From positions 1 through 43,501 of the forward strand of contig JAPLKA010000117.1 in NCBI GenBank assembly GCA_026388315.1: DNA of 43,501 nucleotides. The letters are read 5' to 3'. The number at the start of each line of letters is the position of its first letter. Positions within the stretch are counted from its first letter, which is position 1. Positions 16,866 to 24,931 of the stretch are shown here, in pieces. The notes beneath the pieces were generated by a model. That model saw only the letters and a list, made by a program, of their open reading frames with translations, made no database searches and was not told the DNA's origin. A program made the position numbers and the translations under genes. This stretch comes from Pseudomonadota bacterium (GTDB lineage: Bacteria; Desulfobacterota; Syntrophorhabdia; Syntrophorhabdales; Syntrophorhabdaceae).

Positions 16866-18002
16866 TTACGTTGCATTGGTATAGGACTCGACCGTAAGGC
16901 GGGATTTTTCGACGTCTCTGACGAGATCTGTTGTTATGATTCCCCGGATATCTTTGTTTATTCCATACATCTCAAAATATTCATCTCTGATGGGCAGCGT
17001 CTGTTCGTTCTGTCCATGATAACCGAGGACCTTTGCTATAAGGTCTGCAAGACAGATCGTGAAGCATTGTGTGCGATATTGCTCCGGAATAGCCTCAGGC
17101 AGAAAAAATGAGGGATAGTGGTGGTATTCAATGCCATGAACGATTACATGCGGTAGCTTCCATTTATTGGCAATAAGGCCTCCTGCAACTGCATGGTTGA
17201 TGCCATACTGGTGTTCTTCCTTAATAAGGGCGGGGATATCGGAAATTATTTCAAAATAGCTTTCCAGTGTAACAAGGAAATATTTACCGATATCGTGGAG
17301 AAGACCAATCGTAGCAAGGTCATACTCAGAGAATTTAAAGAGTTTTTTACCGATATACCCTGCGCATGTTGATACGATGGCAGAGTGCACCCATGTTTTA
17401 ATATACAGGTCAGGTTCCATATCCAAATGTTTCGGAACTACATTCTTAATGGTCTCCTGAAAGACAATCGTCCTTACATTGTTGTATCCCAACAGGGTAA
17501 TAGCCCTTCCAACGGAAGTGATCTTCCCCGGGAGTTCAAAATATGAGGAATTGATGGTTTGCAGGATTTTCCCGGAAAATACAGGGTTTGTTGAGACCAA
17601 TGCCGTAATCTTTTCAGGGTTTGACTCCGGCTTTCTCAGAAGATCCAAAAGTTTTATGGATGTTGTGGGTATGGGCGGAAGAACCGAAAGCCTTTCCTCA
17701 ATAATTTTCCTGGTCTTTTCCTCGAGATCTTGAAGGGTTGTGGGAAAGGTGTTCTCGGCAGGAATGAAATAGTTTATCTCTTTGAGGTCAGGGTGTGATT
17801 CTGAGGGGGTCCTATTTAATGGGCTATCATGGCCGGATGTTTGTTTTTGAACAATCTCTTTCGTTTCGTTTTCATTGGATTTCCCGGGTGGCTCATGAAG
17901 CCTCTCTTTGTCTTTGTGAGAAGCTGTTTTCCGGTTTTTACGGAAAAGTATTATGATGAGAACAACAGCGATAATCGATGAAAGCAAGATGATGATTTTC
18001 AT
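16866..18002 (-). CDS. Membrane-anchored HDOD-domain protein
   Basis: This protein of about 378 residues starts with a single N-terminal transmembrane helix (MKIIILLSSIIAVVLIIILF). A charged, low-complexity linker covers about residues 25-90. The HDOD domain follows (about 95-300): LPPIPTTSIKLLDLLRKPESNPEKITALVSTNPVFSGKILQTINSSYF, then TIGLLHDIGKYF. HDOD proteins relate to HD phosphohydrolases and usually act in signalling. Here the HD pair is preserved as LLHDIGK. A TTG start at 18029 is possible, but the ATG at 18002 begins directly at the membrane helix. A second HDOD gene lies upstream on the same strand. Confidence 0.75.
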   Translation of the reverse strand: MKIIILLSSIIAVVLIIILFRKNRKTASHKDKERLHEPPGKSNENETKEIVQKQTSGHDSPLNRTPSESHPDLKEINYFIPAENTFPTTLQDLEEKTRKIIEERLSVLPPIPTTSIKLLDLLRKPESNPEKITALVSTNPVFSGKILQTINSSYFELPGKITSVGRAITLLGYNNVRTIVFQETIKNVVPKHLDMEPDLYIKTWVHSAIVSTCAGYIGKKLFKFSEYDLATIGLLHDIGKYFLVTLESYFEIISDIPALIKEEHQYGINHAVAGGLIANKWKLPHVIVHGIEYHHYPSFFLPEAIPEQYRTQCFTICLADLIAKVLGYHGQNEQTLPIRDEYFEMYGINKDIRGIITTDLVRDVEKSRLTVESYTNAT

Positions 18003-18221
18003 GTTAAAATCCACAAAAAAGACTGTCAACCTTCGTAAATATATTATCGCACAATATCGTAATTGATTACATCAAAAAGCAAAATTTACAAACACTGGAA
18101 GAAGATTGTAAAAATTTATAAGGAAAGCCCGAGCCCATAGCGGATAAAAAGCACATACGTAAACCCACAATCAATTCTTAATCCACTTTTTGGCACTGGG
18201 CTTAAAGTGCTGTTTTCATTG

Positions 18222-19448
18222 TTAGCCCTGAAGGTCTTTTGTTGCCTCATTCAATGCATCCTCAAGCCTTTTTGTTTCATTTAGTATTATCTCAACATAC
18301 CGCCATCCCTCCGAAGAAGGATCCATCGTTTTGGCAAGCCTTCTCGCAAAACCGCCAACTACCGTCAAGGGATTACGGATTTCGTGAGCCACAGCCTGGA
18401 GCGTATACTCTACCTCCTCACTCCTGTCTCCTCTTGCGCGCAGTCCTTCAAAAGACGGCGGTCCCTGGGCTATCTCTCCATGCTGATTTTGCAGCACCTG
18501 TTCCGAAAGCCTGCTCAGGGCACGGTTTGCCTTTTCCATGAGCCCCAATAAATCCTTTTCGCTTTCGATTTCTACTTCGAAGATCCTGGCTATTCCATCA
18601 GCCTCTTTCAGTGCACCAATGACAACATCGTACATTGTTTCGTCTGAAAAGCTCCATGGGGGATTATTCCCATTCGGTACCCTCAGCAATGACGCCGCCG
18701 CAGCAAAGACATCCTGAAAATCGACCTTTGCGTAACATATAAGGGCCGAGAGCTTACCGGCAATTCTGCAGATCCTCGACAACATCGACGCTTCAAGGCT
18801 GCCATCTTCATATCCATAGTAACGTTGGCATTCAACAATCTGTTCCGGAAACTTCCAGTATCTGAGTGCAATTTCACCGATCTCCCTGTGGTTTAACCCC
18901 TGACTTTTTTTCTCCGTATCGAGAAGTAGCTCCAGGGGGTAAGCGCCAGTGTCTACCGTCTCATTTTTTCCTTTCAAAAAAAAATCGTAATAGATGAGAA
19001 AACCTACTTCAAGGGTAAGACCTGCTACAAAGGCCTCTTCAGGTTCACAAGCCTTTAGTTCCTGGGCAAGGGATTTCGCGAGAAGACCGCGGTAGAGGGA
19101 AACCCGCCAGAATTGGCCGTAGTCTATCTGACCAACCTTGCCCATGGGAAAGGTATCTTTCAACGATAACGAGAGGGCTAAAACGCGCAGATGGTGAAAG
19201 CCGATTCTCATAATTGCCTGCTTGAGGGTTGAGGCAGGGTAAAGGGATTTAAAAAATGCGCTGTTTGCCATTTTGAGGACGCGAACAGCAAGAGAAGGGT
19301 CTTTCTCGATTAGGCCGGTTAATTCATTCAAAGAACTCGAGTCGTCTGATGCAATCTCAACAAGCTTCACCGCTATCACTGAAAGCGACGGAAGGGCATA
19401 CCCTGATTGAAATTTCTTTAATATTTCTGAAATATATTTCTGTTCCAT
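18222..19448 (-). CDS. HDOD protein with orphan HisKA domain
   Basis: This is a 408-residue protein. The N-terminal HDOD domain covers about residues 12-210: LPSLSVIAVKLVEIASDDSSSLNELTGLIEKDPSLAVRVLKMANSAFF. The helical middle is followed by a histidine-kinase dimerisation helix at the very end: LQAVAHEIRNPLTVVGGFARRLAK, with the phospho-acceptor His at about residue 355. Translation stops about 50 residues later, so no HATPase_c domain exists, and none is visible downstream. The protein could be a truncated kinase, a phosphotransfer adaptor, or simply a dimerisation unit. Confidence 0.75.
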   Translation of the reverse strand: MEQKYISEILKKFQSGYALPSLSVIAVKLVEIASDDSSSLNELTGLIEKDPSLAVRVLKMANSAFFKSLYPASTLKQAIMRIGFHHLRVLALSLSLKDTFPMGKVGQIDYGQFWRVSLYRGLLAKSLAQELKACEPEEAFVAGLTLEVGFLIYYDFFLKGKNETVDTGAYPLELLLDTEKKSQGLNHREIGEIALRYWKFPEQIVECQRYYGYEDGSLEASMLSRICRIAGKLSALICYAKVDFQDVFAAAASLLRVPNGNNPPWSFSDETMYDVVIGALKEADGIARIFEVEIESEKDLLGLMEKANRALSRLSEQVLQNQHGEIAQGPPSFEGLRARGDRSEEVEYTLQAVAHEIRNPLTVVGGFARRLAKTMDPSSEGWRYVEIILNETKRLEDALNEATKDLQG

Positions 19449-19664
19449 TATTCTCTCAAAAGTATTATAAATGAAAAACAGTCAAAATGAAAAAAAATTA
19501 AACCGCTTTAAGCTTATAGTTTTTCAATCGATTAGATTCGTCCACTTTTACTTTCTATCCTGGGCTGCGTTCAAAAACATGGTCATGATGAGCAGAGCAA
19601 AGACAGCAAGCAATAGTGTATGAAGGTAGGAACGTTTTGTAGGTTGTTTGGGAAATAGTTTAAT
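19449..19664. other. Gap between HDOD and glutamate synthase genes
   Basis: This is AT-rich upstream DNA for the HDOD-HisKA gene, with nothing convincing beyond that. Confidence 0.3.
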
Positions 19665-19686
19665 GGGGTCTACCGCGGTAGACCCC
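19665..19686 (-). terminator. 22-bp perfect palindrome after the glutamate synthase gene
   Basis: GGGGTCTACCG is followed directly by its exact complement (19665-19686), 15 bp beyond the stop of the minus-strand gene ending at 19701. It would form a GC-rich hairpin in the transcript. No T-run follows (ATTAAACTATTT), so it may be a weak terminator, an RNA 3' stabiliser or a protein-binding site. Confidence 0.45.
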
Positions 19687-19700
19687 GGGTAAAATATGTG

Positions 19701-21380
19701 TTATGGGCGGGCACCTGATTTTTTCGCAAAAACCTTGTAATCTGTATTGAGGATTCTTTTGGCGCTTTCATCCATAACATCGGTTATGAATGGAATCTTT
19801 GTTTCTTTTTCGGTTTCCCTGTTTCCGGAGAAGACATCATTACGGGAAATTTCAGGAAGGCTGAATTTGCGTGCACCGGCCATTAACTGCTGAAGCCCTG
19901 CAGCAAGTTTATCGGCAAGTGTCCACATGGCAATTGCACCAAAGGGAATATCTTTCATTCCCTCTTCCCCGACCCTTTTCTGAACGTCATAGTAACCGGC
20001 GAATATCTCTTCAGGGGTTGAACCGAGTTCTTTTACGGCTGGGGCAAGATCATCCCAGTTACCGTTCACTGCTTTCTTCCGTTCCGGTTTCAGTACGCCT
20101 TCGATATTCGAACCCACGAACCCCGGTATCATTGCGCCTCTTCCCATGCATATAAGTTTTGTAAACGGTGCGCCGAGGGCAAGTGCCTTGAATATATGGT
20201 CTTCCCGTGCGAGGCCGCCGGCAAAGGCAATATCAACAACCTTTTCACCTTTTGCTGCGAGCATTGATGCGTATTCATATGTCTTTGAGTGGAGGAGGAT
20301 CGAAGGTACGCCCCAGGTTTCCATCATATTCCACGGACTCATTCCTGTGCCTCCGCCGGAACCATCCACTGTAAGGAGGTCAAGCCCTGCATCGGTTGCA
20401 AACTTTATCGACATGGCAAGGGCTTCCATACCATAAGAACCTGTCTTTAATGAGATTCTCTTGAATCCTATCTTCCTGAGGTACTCAACGGACTGCATAA
20501 AATTTTCCTGTACTTTATCAGGCGAAGAAAGGTCTGTATATCCAAGCCTGCTGTGCCGTGCAAAGGCTTTAATAGCGCCATGTTCAAAGGCCTTCTGGAC
20601 TTCCGGTCTTGTCGGATCAGGGTCAACAACATATCCTCTGTCTTTCAGGAAGAGGGCATACCCGAGACTGTCAACCTGTATCTCGCCGCCGATGTCCTTG
20701 GCCCCCTGGCCCCATTTAAGTTCAATAATTACTTTTTCGCCGTACTTGCCGATAACGTATTCTGCAACACCGTTTCTTGTGTCTTCCACGTTCATCTGGA
20801 CAATAATTGCCCCGTATCCGTCGAAATATTTGAGATATGTGTCAATCCTTCTGTCCAGTTCGGGTGCCTTTTCGATTTTGCCATTTTTTATTACGGCCTC
20901 TCTATCTATACCGACAACGTTTTCGCCGATAACGATGGGTATTCCTACGAGGGCTGCGCCAATGGCAAAAGAATCCCAGTACTTCGCTGCAATAAAGGTT
21001 GAGCCTAATGCACCCGTCATAATGGGGATCCGGCACTTTGTCTTCTCTTCGTTTCCAAATTCTGTTTCCAGGCTTACATTAGGGAATATGCAGTCATCTG
21101 CTGAACTCGATAGTCCGTTAGGCAGACCGTGTACGCCATAATTGTACCCCTGAATCCTCAATGAGTTATAGGAAACACCAATGTGACATGTGTTTGCACT
21201 CCCTGCAGTAATATATCCAAAATCTCTCGGGTAAAGGACTTTCCTTCCCTTCAAGCTGGAAATCCAGGTTTCGCATCTTCCCTTGCAGTCAGCGCGGCAT
21301 AATGTACATAATCCCGATTCTGCGGGATTGCCACGGTTAACCGTCCCAATCGCATCATTTGATTTTGGCCATTCGATCAT
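19701..21380 (-). CDS. FMN-binding glutamate synthase-family protein
   Basis: This 559-residue protein carries a glutamate synthase central/FMN domain. An N-terminal cysteine cluster (C25, C28, C32, C36: CTLCRADCKGRC) probably binds Fe-S or zinc. The catalytic barrel shows LLTVDGSGGGTGMSPWNMMETWGVPS, FAGGLAREDHIFKALALGAPFTKLICMGRGAM and an upstream IELKWGQGAKDIGGEI. It lacks the glutaminase and GXGXG domains, so it must use partner subunits or free ammonia, or do different chemistry. The ATG at 21380 follows AGGAGGAGAC. An upstream in-frame extension is less likely because it would overlap the operators. It is divergent from nrpR and has two NrpR-type operator candidates just before it, so nitrogen-status control is likely. 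Confidence 0.85.
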   Translation of the reverse strand: MIEWPKSNDAIGTVNRGNPAESGLCTLCRADCKGRCETWISSLKGRKVLYPRDFGYITAGSANTCHIGVSYNSLRIQGYNYGVHGLPNGLSSSADDCIFPNVSLETEFGNEEKTKCRIPIMTGALGSTFIAAKYWDSFAIGAALVGIPIVIGENVVGIDREAVIKNGKIEKAPELDRRIDTYLKYFDGYGAIIVQMNVEDTRNGVAEYVIGKYGEKVIIELKWGQGAKDIGGEIQVDSLGYALFLKDRGYVVDPDPTRPEVQKAFEHGAIKAFARHSRLGYTDLSSPDKVQENFMQSVEYLRKIGFKRISLKTGSYGMEALAMSIKFATDAGLDLLTVDGSGGGTGMSPWNMMETWGVPSILLHSKTYEYASMLAAKGEKVVDIAFAGGLAREDHIFKALALGAPFTKLICMGRGAMIPGFVGSNIEGVLKPERKKAVNGNWDDLAPAVKELGSTPEEIFAGYYDVQKRVGEEGMKDIPFGAIAMWTLADKLAAGLQQLMAGARKFSLPEISRNDVFSGNRETEKETKIPFITDVMDESAKRILNTDYKVFAKKSGARP

Positions 21381-21406
21381 GTGTCTCCTCCTGATTTTTT
21401 CTATTT

Positions 21407-21442
21407 GGTAGCATATTGCCATTCTAACGGCATTACATTGCC
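21407..21442. promoter_or_regulatory. Two NrpR-type operator candidates
   Basis: GGTA-N6-TGCC lies at 21407-21420 and GGCA-N6-TGCC at 21429-21442, spaced 22 bp start to start. The experimentally known methanogen NrpR sites have the form GGAA-N6-TTCC or GGTA-N6-TACC. The sites lie 27-62 bp upstream of the glutamate synthase start, downstream of its candidate promoter, and an NrpR gene is divergent. Confidence 0.6.
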
Positions 21443-21468
21443 ATATAAATAATGTATTACTATTATTT

Positions 21469-21497
21469 TATTTATCAAAATAAATATTTATTGTCAA
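21469..21497 (-). promoter_or_regulatory. Candidate promoter for the glutamate synthase gene
   Basis: On the minus strand, TTGACA (21497-21492), 17 bp, then TAAATA (21474-21469). The -35 is perfect and the -10 is weak, which suits a regulated promoter. The NrpR-type sites are immediately downstream. Confidence 0.45.
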
Positions 21498-21565
21498 GTA
21501 TATATTGTATTCATAGAATTTATTGATTTATGTTGCCATATTTTATATGTTTTATTATACTATAG

Positions 21566-21609
21566 TTAGCGGCAATGTTGCCAATATATATAATAGATGT
21601 TGCCGCTAA
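21566..21609 (+). promoter_or_regulatory. nrpR promoter bracketed by a long inverted repeat
   Basis: TTAGCGGCAA (21566-21575) and TTGCCGCTAA (21600-21609) are exact complements separated by 24 bp that contain a perfect TATAAT (21589-21594). A second dyad, GGCAA-TG-TTGCC, overlaps it (21571-21582). The recurring GGCA/TGCC half-sites match those before the divergent gene, suggesting autoregulation by NrpR. Confidence 0.5.
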
Positions 21610-21687
21610 TTTACATGTATTATGGATGATATTATTCTTTTGGGTTGATATACTGTGGCATCGTTCATAACGAAAGGACAATGAAAT

Positions 21688-22695
21688 ATGGTTGAGAGAA
21701 AGAAACGGAAAGAGTTGTTGATATTAAACGTCTTAAAGAACACAGAATCCCCCCTTTCCAGCCCGAGGATAGCCGATGAACTGTCAGCGCTTGGCCACGA
21801 GATGAGCGAGAGGACGGTTCGGTTGTATCTTCAGCAACTGGATCGGGATGGATTTACCGTAAGCAATGGGAAAAGGGGGCACCAGATAACGCAATTTGGT
21901 TTAACAGAGTTGGAATCTTCAAAAATTATCGAAAGAGTAGGCTTTTTATCGGCAAAAATTGACCGGATGACGTACCAGATGAATTTTGACCTGAATACAA
22001 CCTCCGGCACGGTTGTTATAAACGTAACTCTGGTGGAGCCAGGCCAGTTTGCAAAAAAAATCCCCGACATCGTTAAAGTTTATGCAGACGGGTATGCCAT
22101 GGGCCATCTGATGACCTTCCTGAAACCCGGGGAATCCCTGGGGCACATCAATATACCGGAAAAAATGATAGGCATAGGCACTGTATGCTCAATTACCCTT
22201 AATGGTGTATTATTAAAACACGGCATTCCTACTGTTTCACGCTTCGGTGGCCTTCTGGAACTCAAGGACAAAAAACCGGTCAGATTTGTCGAGATCATCA
22301 TGTATGACGGGACAAGCATAGACCCGCTCGAAGTATTCATACGGAGCGGGATGACTGATTATATGGGTGCCATAAGAACGGGTAACGGCAAGATAGGGGC
22401 AAGTTTCAGGGAATTTCCAGCAGAGAGCAGGGATACCGTTATACATCTTGCCGGGATGCTGGACAGGATAGGGCTCGGAGGGCTTGTAAAAGTGGGCATG
22501 CCGGGCCAGAGTCTCTTTGACATCCCTGTAAGCGAAGGCAGGATAGGAGCCATCGTAATCGGCGGACTGAATCCCGTCTCCATCCTTGAAGAGACGGGTG
22601 TACGGGCATACTCCCGGGCCCTTGCCGGACTCATCGACTTTAAGAGGCTCTTTCGTTTTGAAGAAATGGAGGACAGAATCAGGAAATTCTTATAA
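21688..22695 (+). CDS. nrpR: NrpR-family transcriptional regulator
   Basis: This 335-residue protein has an N-terminal winged helix (ILNVLKNTESPLSSPRIADELSALGHEMSERTVRLYLQQLDRDGF, residues 11-55). One NrpR effector domain (DUF128) spans about residues 80-330, with VINVTLVEPGQFAKKIPDIVKVYADGYAMG, GIGTVCSITLNGVLLKHGIPTVSRFGGLLEL and GAIVIGGLNPVSILEETG. In methanogens NrpR represses nitrogen-assimilation genes and is released by 2-oxoglutarate. Some archaeal NrpRs have two DUF128 domains; this has one. It is divergent from an FMN glutamate synthase and convergent with the metF/hdr operon. Confidence 0.88.
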   Translation: MVERKKRKELLILNVLKNTESPLSSPRIADELSALGHEMSERTVRLYLQQLDRDGFTVSNGKRGHQITQFGLTELESSKIIERVGFLSAKIDRMTYQMNFDLNTTSGTVVINVTLVEPGQFAKKIPDIVKVYADGYAMGHLMTFLKPGESLGHINIPEKMIGIGTVCSITLNGVLLKHGIPTVSRFGGLLELKDKKPVRFVEIIMYDGTSIDPLEVFIRSGMTDYMGAIRTGNGKIGASFREFPAESRDTVIHLAGMLDRIGLGGLVKVGMPGQSLFDIPVSEGRIGAIVIGGLNPVSILEETGVRAYSRALAGLIDFKRLFRFEEMEDRIRKFL

Positions 22696-22834
22696 TCTTT
22701 TCTTATTGTCATTACGCCGTATCCATGCAGTAGAGTAGGCAACCTGACAGGGATGGACATTGCATAAAGGCAATTGAGCTCCTTGACCCTCTCCCCAAGG
22801 GCATGCGTTTTTTTCTGAAGCACCTCTTTTGTTG
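22696..22834. other. Convergent gap between nrpR and metF1
   Basis: The two genes point at each other. A short dyad, ATTGC-N6-GCAAT, is present (about 22760-22775), but I see no convincing terminator with a T-tract on either strand. Confidence 0.3.
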
Positions 22835-23761
22835 CTAATGTATTACCGGTCTTGGATACAGTCCCGCTTCTTCAACAATCTGAGGGACTTTCTGCTCCCA
22901 TTCGATAGCCATGATGTGGATACCGGCAACACCCTTTATCGCGCGGACCCTCTCGATGAGTTCAACGCAGATATTGATGCCTTCATCGGCTGCCTTTTCC
23001 TTGGAGACACCTTTTAACCGGTCAATCATCTCCTCCGGTACGTCCATACCCGGAACCGATGCCTTCATGTAACGAGCCATGCCGACCGATTTGAATGGGG
23101 TGATTCCTGCAAGAATATACATCTTTTCGTGGACACCGAGGTCGCGTACCATCTCCATCCATTTTTCGAACTTTTCCACATTAAAGACACACTGAGTCTG
23201 AACAAACTGGGCGCCGGCTGCCGCCTTTTTTGCGAGTCTCATAGCCCTTATCTCGAACGGGTCTGCAAAGGGGTTCTCTGCACAACCGATAAACAGGTTA
23301 GGCCTTCCCTTCACTTCTTCCCCGCTTATAAATTTCCCCTCATCCCTCATCCGCTTTACGGTCTGGATGAGCTGAATGGAATCGATATCAAAGACATTTT
23401 TTGCTGTTGGGTGGTCGCCGAAGCTCTGGTGGTCGCCTGAGAGACAAAGAAGATTATTGATGCCCCATGCTGCCGCCCCCAGGATATCGCTCTGAATAGC
23501 AATCCTGTTTCGGTCCCTGCAAACCATCTGCATCACAGGATCAAAGCCCATCTCTTTCAGTATGAGGGAGGCCGAAAAACTGCTCATCCTGACAACGCTT
23601 GTCTGATTATCAGTAACATTCACGCTGTCAACATAGCCTTTCAGGAAAGCACCTTTCTTCTTTACTGCTTCCGGGTCAGCGCCCCGTGGAGGACCGCATT
23701 CTGAGGTGACGGCAAAGGCGCCGCTTGCCAACACCTTTTCCAAATTGCTTCCCGTACTCAT
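22835..23761 (-). CDS. metF: Methylenetetrahydrofolate reductase MetF, copy 1
   Basis: This 308-residue TIM-barrel flavoprotein reduces methylene-THF to methyl-THF (or the reverse, in syntrophic oxidation). Key motifs are AVTSECGPPRGAD, SVNVTDNQTSVVRMSS, MQMVCRDRNRIAIQSDILGAAAWGINNLLCLSGDHQSFGDHP (folate/FAD region), ENPFADPFEIRAMRLAKKAAAGAQFVQTQCVF and YILAGITP. The N-terminal catalytic domain stands alone, which is the form that works with the separate Fe-S/zinc subunit MetV. The start overlaps metV1 by 4 bp. It is last in the 16-kb operon and is a collinear paralogue of the gene at 37024-37947. Confidence 0.9.
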   Translation of the reverse strand: MSTGSNLEKVLASGAFAVTSECGPPRGADPEAVKKKGAFLKGYVDSVNVTDNQTSVVRMSSFSASLILKEMGFDPVMQMVCRDRNRIAIQSDILGAAAWGINNLLCLSGDHQSFGDHPTAKNVFDIDSIQLIQTVKRMRDEGKFISGEEVKGRPNLFIGCAENPFADPFEIRAMRLAKKAAAGAQFVQTQCVFNVEKFEKWMEMVRDLGVHEKMYILAGITPFKSVGMARYMKASVPGMDVPEEMIDRLKGVSKEKAADEGINICVELIERVRAIKGVAGIHIMAIEWEQKVPQIVEEAGLYPRPVIH

Positions 23762-24426
23762 ATCCTTAAATCCTCCCTTACCCTCTTTCTCGGACCGCCA
23801 TCCCTGCTTGCCGACCAGTCTTTGGTCGGTTGTATCTCAAGATATTTCTCCATCATATTCATCTCTTTCAGCCTGTCCACGATGAGCTGCCATGCGCAGG
23901 GCACATCTTTATTTATCTCGCAGAAACCCCCCTGGGAGCCGCCGCAGGGACCATTGAATATACTCTTTGCACATCGTGAAACAGGGCAGATACCAAGGGT
24001 CTTATCGAGTATGCAGTTTCCGCACCCCTGACATCTTTCTTTCCAGACCCCCTGTTCCTCGGAACTTCCCATGAAAGTGGTATTAACGGCAGGAACTACA
24101 TACTTGTTTCTGTATGCTTCGGCCATAGACTGTATGCCGCACCCGCAAGCCATGGAGATCACCACATCACATTCATCCACAAAGGATTTTGCCTCTACTG
24201 TATATTCAGGGTCACATTGCCTCTCCAGTGTGTGTTCCTTCACCTCAACAGGGATGCCGTCCTTTGCCCTCACAAGTCGTATCTCCGATGCAAGGACCGC
24301 TACCTCTTTCGCCCCGCCTGCAGAGCAGACCGTAACACATTCGTTGCAGCCGAGAAGCAGTATCTTCGTATATGGTTTTACCATATCCATGATCTCTTCA
24401 AAGGGTTTTCGGTTCGCTACTATCAT
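23758..24426 (-). CDS. metV: MetV-type methylene-THF reductase partner, copy 1
   Basis: This 222-residue protein matches the MetV family that partners MetF in acetogens. An N-terminal cysteine set GCNECVTVC (C27, C30, C34) precedes a domain with SMACGCGIQSMAE. The C-terminal Fe-S/zinc region is CQGCGNCILDKTLGICPVSRCAKSIFNGPCGGSQGGFC, then CAWQLIVDRL. It probably relays electrons from the MvhD/Hdr module to the MetF flavin. The ATG follows AAGGAGT. Confidence 0.88.
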   Translation of the reverse strand: MIVANRKPFEEIMDMVKPYTKILLLGCNECVTVCSAGGAKEVAVLASEIRLVRAKDGIPVEVKEHTLERQCDPEYTVEAKSFVDECDVVISMACGCGIQSMAEAYRNKYVVPAVNTTFMGSSEEQGVWKERCQGCGNCILDKTLGICPVSRCAKSIFNGPCGGSQGGFCEINKDVPCAWQLIVDRLKEMNMMEKYLEIQPTKDWSASRDGGPRKRVREDLRI

Positions 24427-24446
24427 AATGTACTCCTTAGTAAATG

Positions 24447-24911
24447 TTAAGGGTTCGAGTGTTGTTCGCTTGGCCCCTCGACCCCTTGGCCCCTCGACCC
24501 CTGTAATTTTGCCGGATTCGGCCCCAAGGCCCTTATCTTCTCCGTCATCTCACGCGCCGCTTCTGCAAAACGCCGACCCTCTGCCGCCGACAGGTTGTAC
24601 ATTACCACCCTGTTGCCGCCGATACCGGTTTCATCAAGCAGTTGTTTTACGTATTCTACACGTTTTCTTGCCCTCAGGTTTCCGGTCAGAAAATGGCAGT
24701 CACCCTCAAGACAGCCTACAAGACAGACTCCATCGGCGCCATTTTCAAAGGCCTTCAGGATGAGAACAATGTCCACCCTGCCCGTACAGGGCACCTTCAC
24801 TATCTTAATGCTTGCCGGATACGAGAGTCTCATCGAACCTGCCAGGTCCGCTGCGGTATACCCTCAGTATTCGCAGCAAAAAGCTATAATATCCGGTTCA
24901 AAATGTTCCAT
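24447..24911 (-). CDS. mvhD: MvhD/FrhD-type hydrogenase iron-sulfur subunit, probable selenoprotein, copy 1
   Basis: The frame runs through an in-frame TGA (24866-24864) at residue 16. The protein reads EPDIIAFCCEY-[TGA]-GYTAADLAGSMRLSYPASIKIVKVPCTGRVD, which is continuous MvhD sequence with TGA in the place of a conserved cluster Cys. MvhD/FrhD selenoproteins with Sec are known in methanogens and Deltaproteobacteria, and a SECIS-like hairpin follows. Later motifs are GCLEGDCHFLTGNLRARKR and ALGPNPAKL. The 2Fe-2S protein normally carries electrons between HdrA and a partner oxidoreductase. The start is ATG 24911, 20 bp past the hdrA stop. The C-terminal tail after NPAKL comes from a tandem repeat. 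A naive call would split it at 24864 or start it at 24833. Confidence 0.82.
24470..24501 (-). repeat. Two 16-bp tandem units in the mvhD1 tail
   Basis: TTGGCCCCTCGACCCC is repeated exactly at 24470-24485 and 24486-24501 on the plus strand. The minus-strand reading frame passes through it and gives a unique Gly/Glu-rich tail to MvhD1. Confidence 0.8.
24835..24849 (-). promoter_or_regulatory. SECIS-like hairpin after the mvhD1 UGA
   Basis: On the minus strand, GGACCU-GGC-AGGUUC folds as a 6-bp stem (one G-U pair) beginning 14 nt after UGA. The apical loop has the GG expected of bacterial SECIS elements. A possible lower stem pairs GGGUAU, directly after UGA, with GUAUCC downstream. SelB dependence is inferred. 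Confidence 0.55.
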
Positions 24912-24931
24912 CAAACGCTCTACGCTCCACG

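Noticed and set aside
20461-21141. 226-codon plus-strand frame
   Set aside because: It is antisense to the FMN glutamate synthase, rich in Ser/Pro, without family signal or ribosome-binding site.
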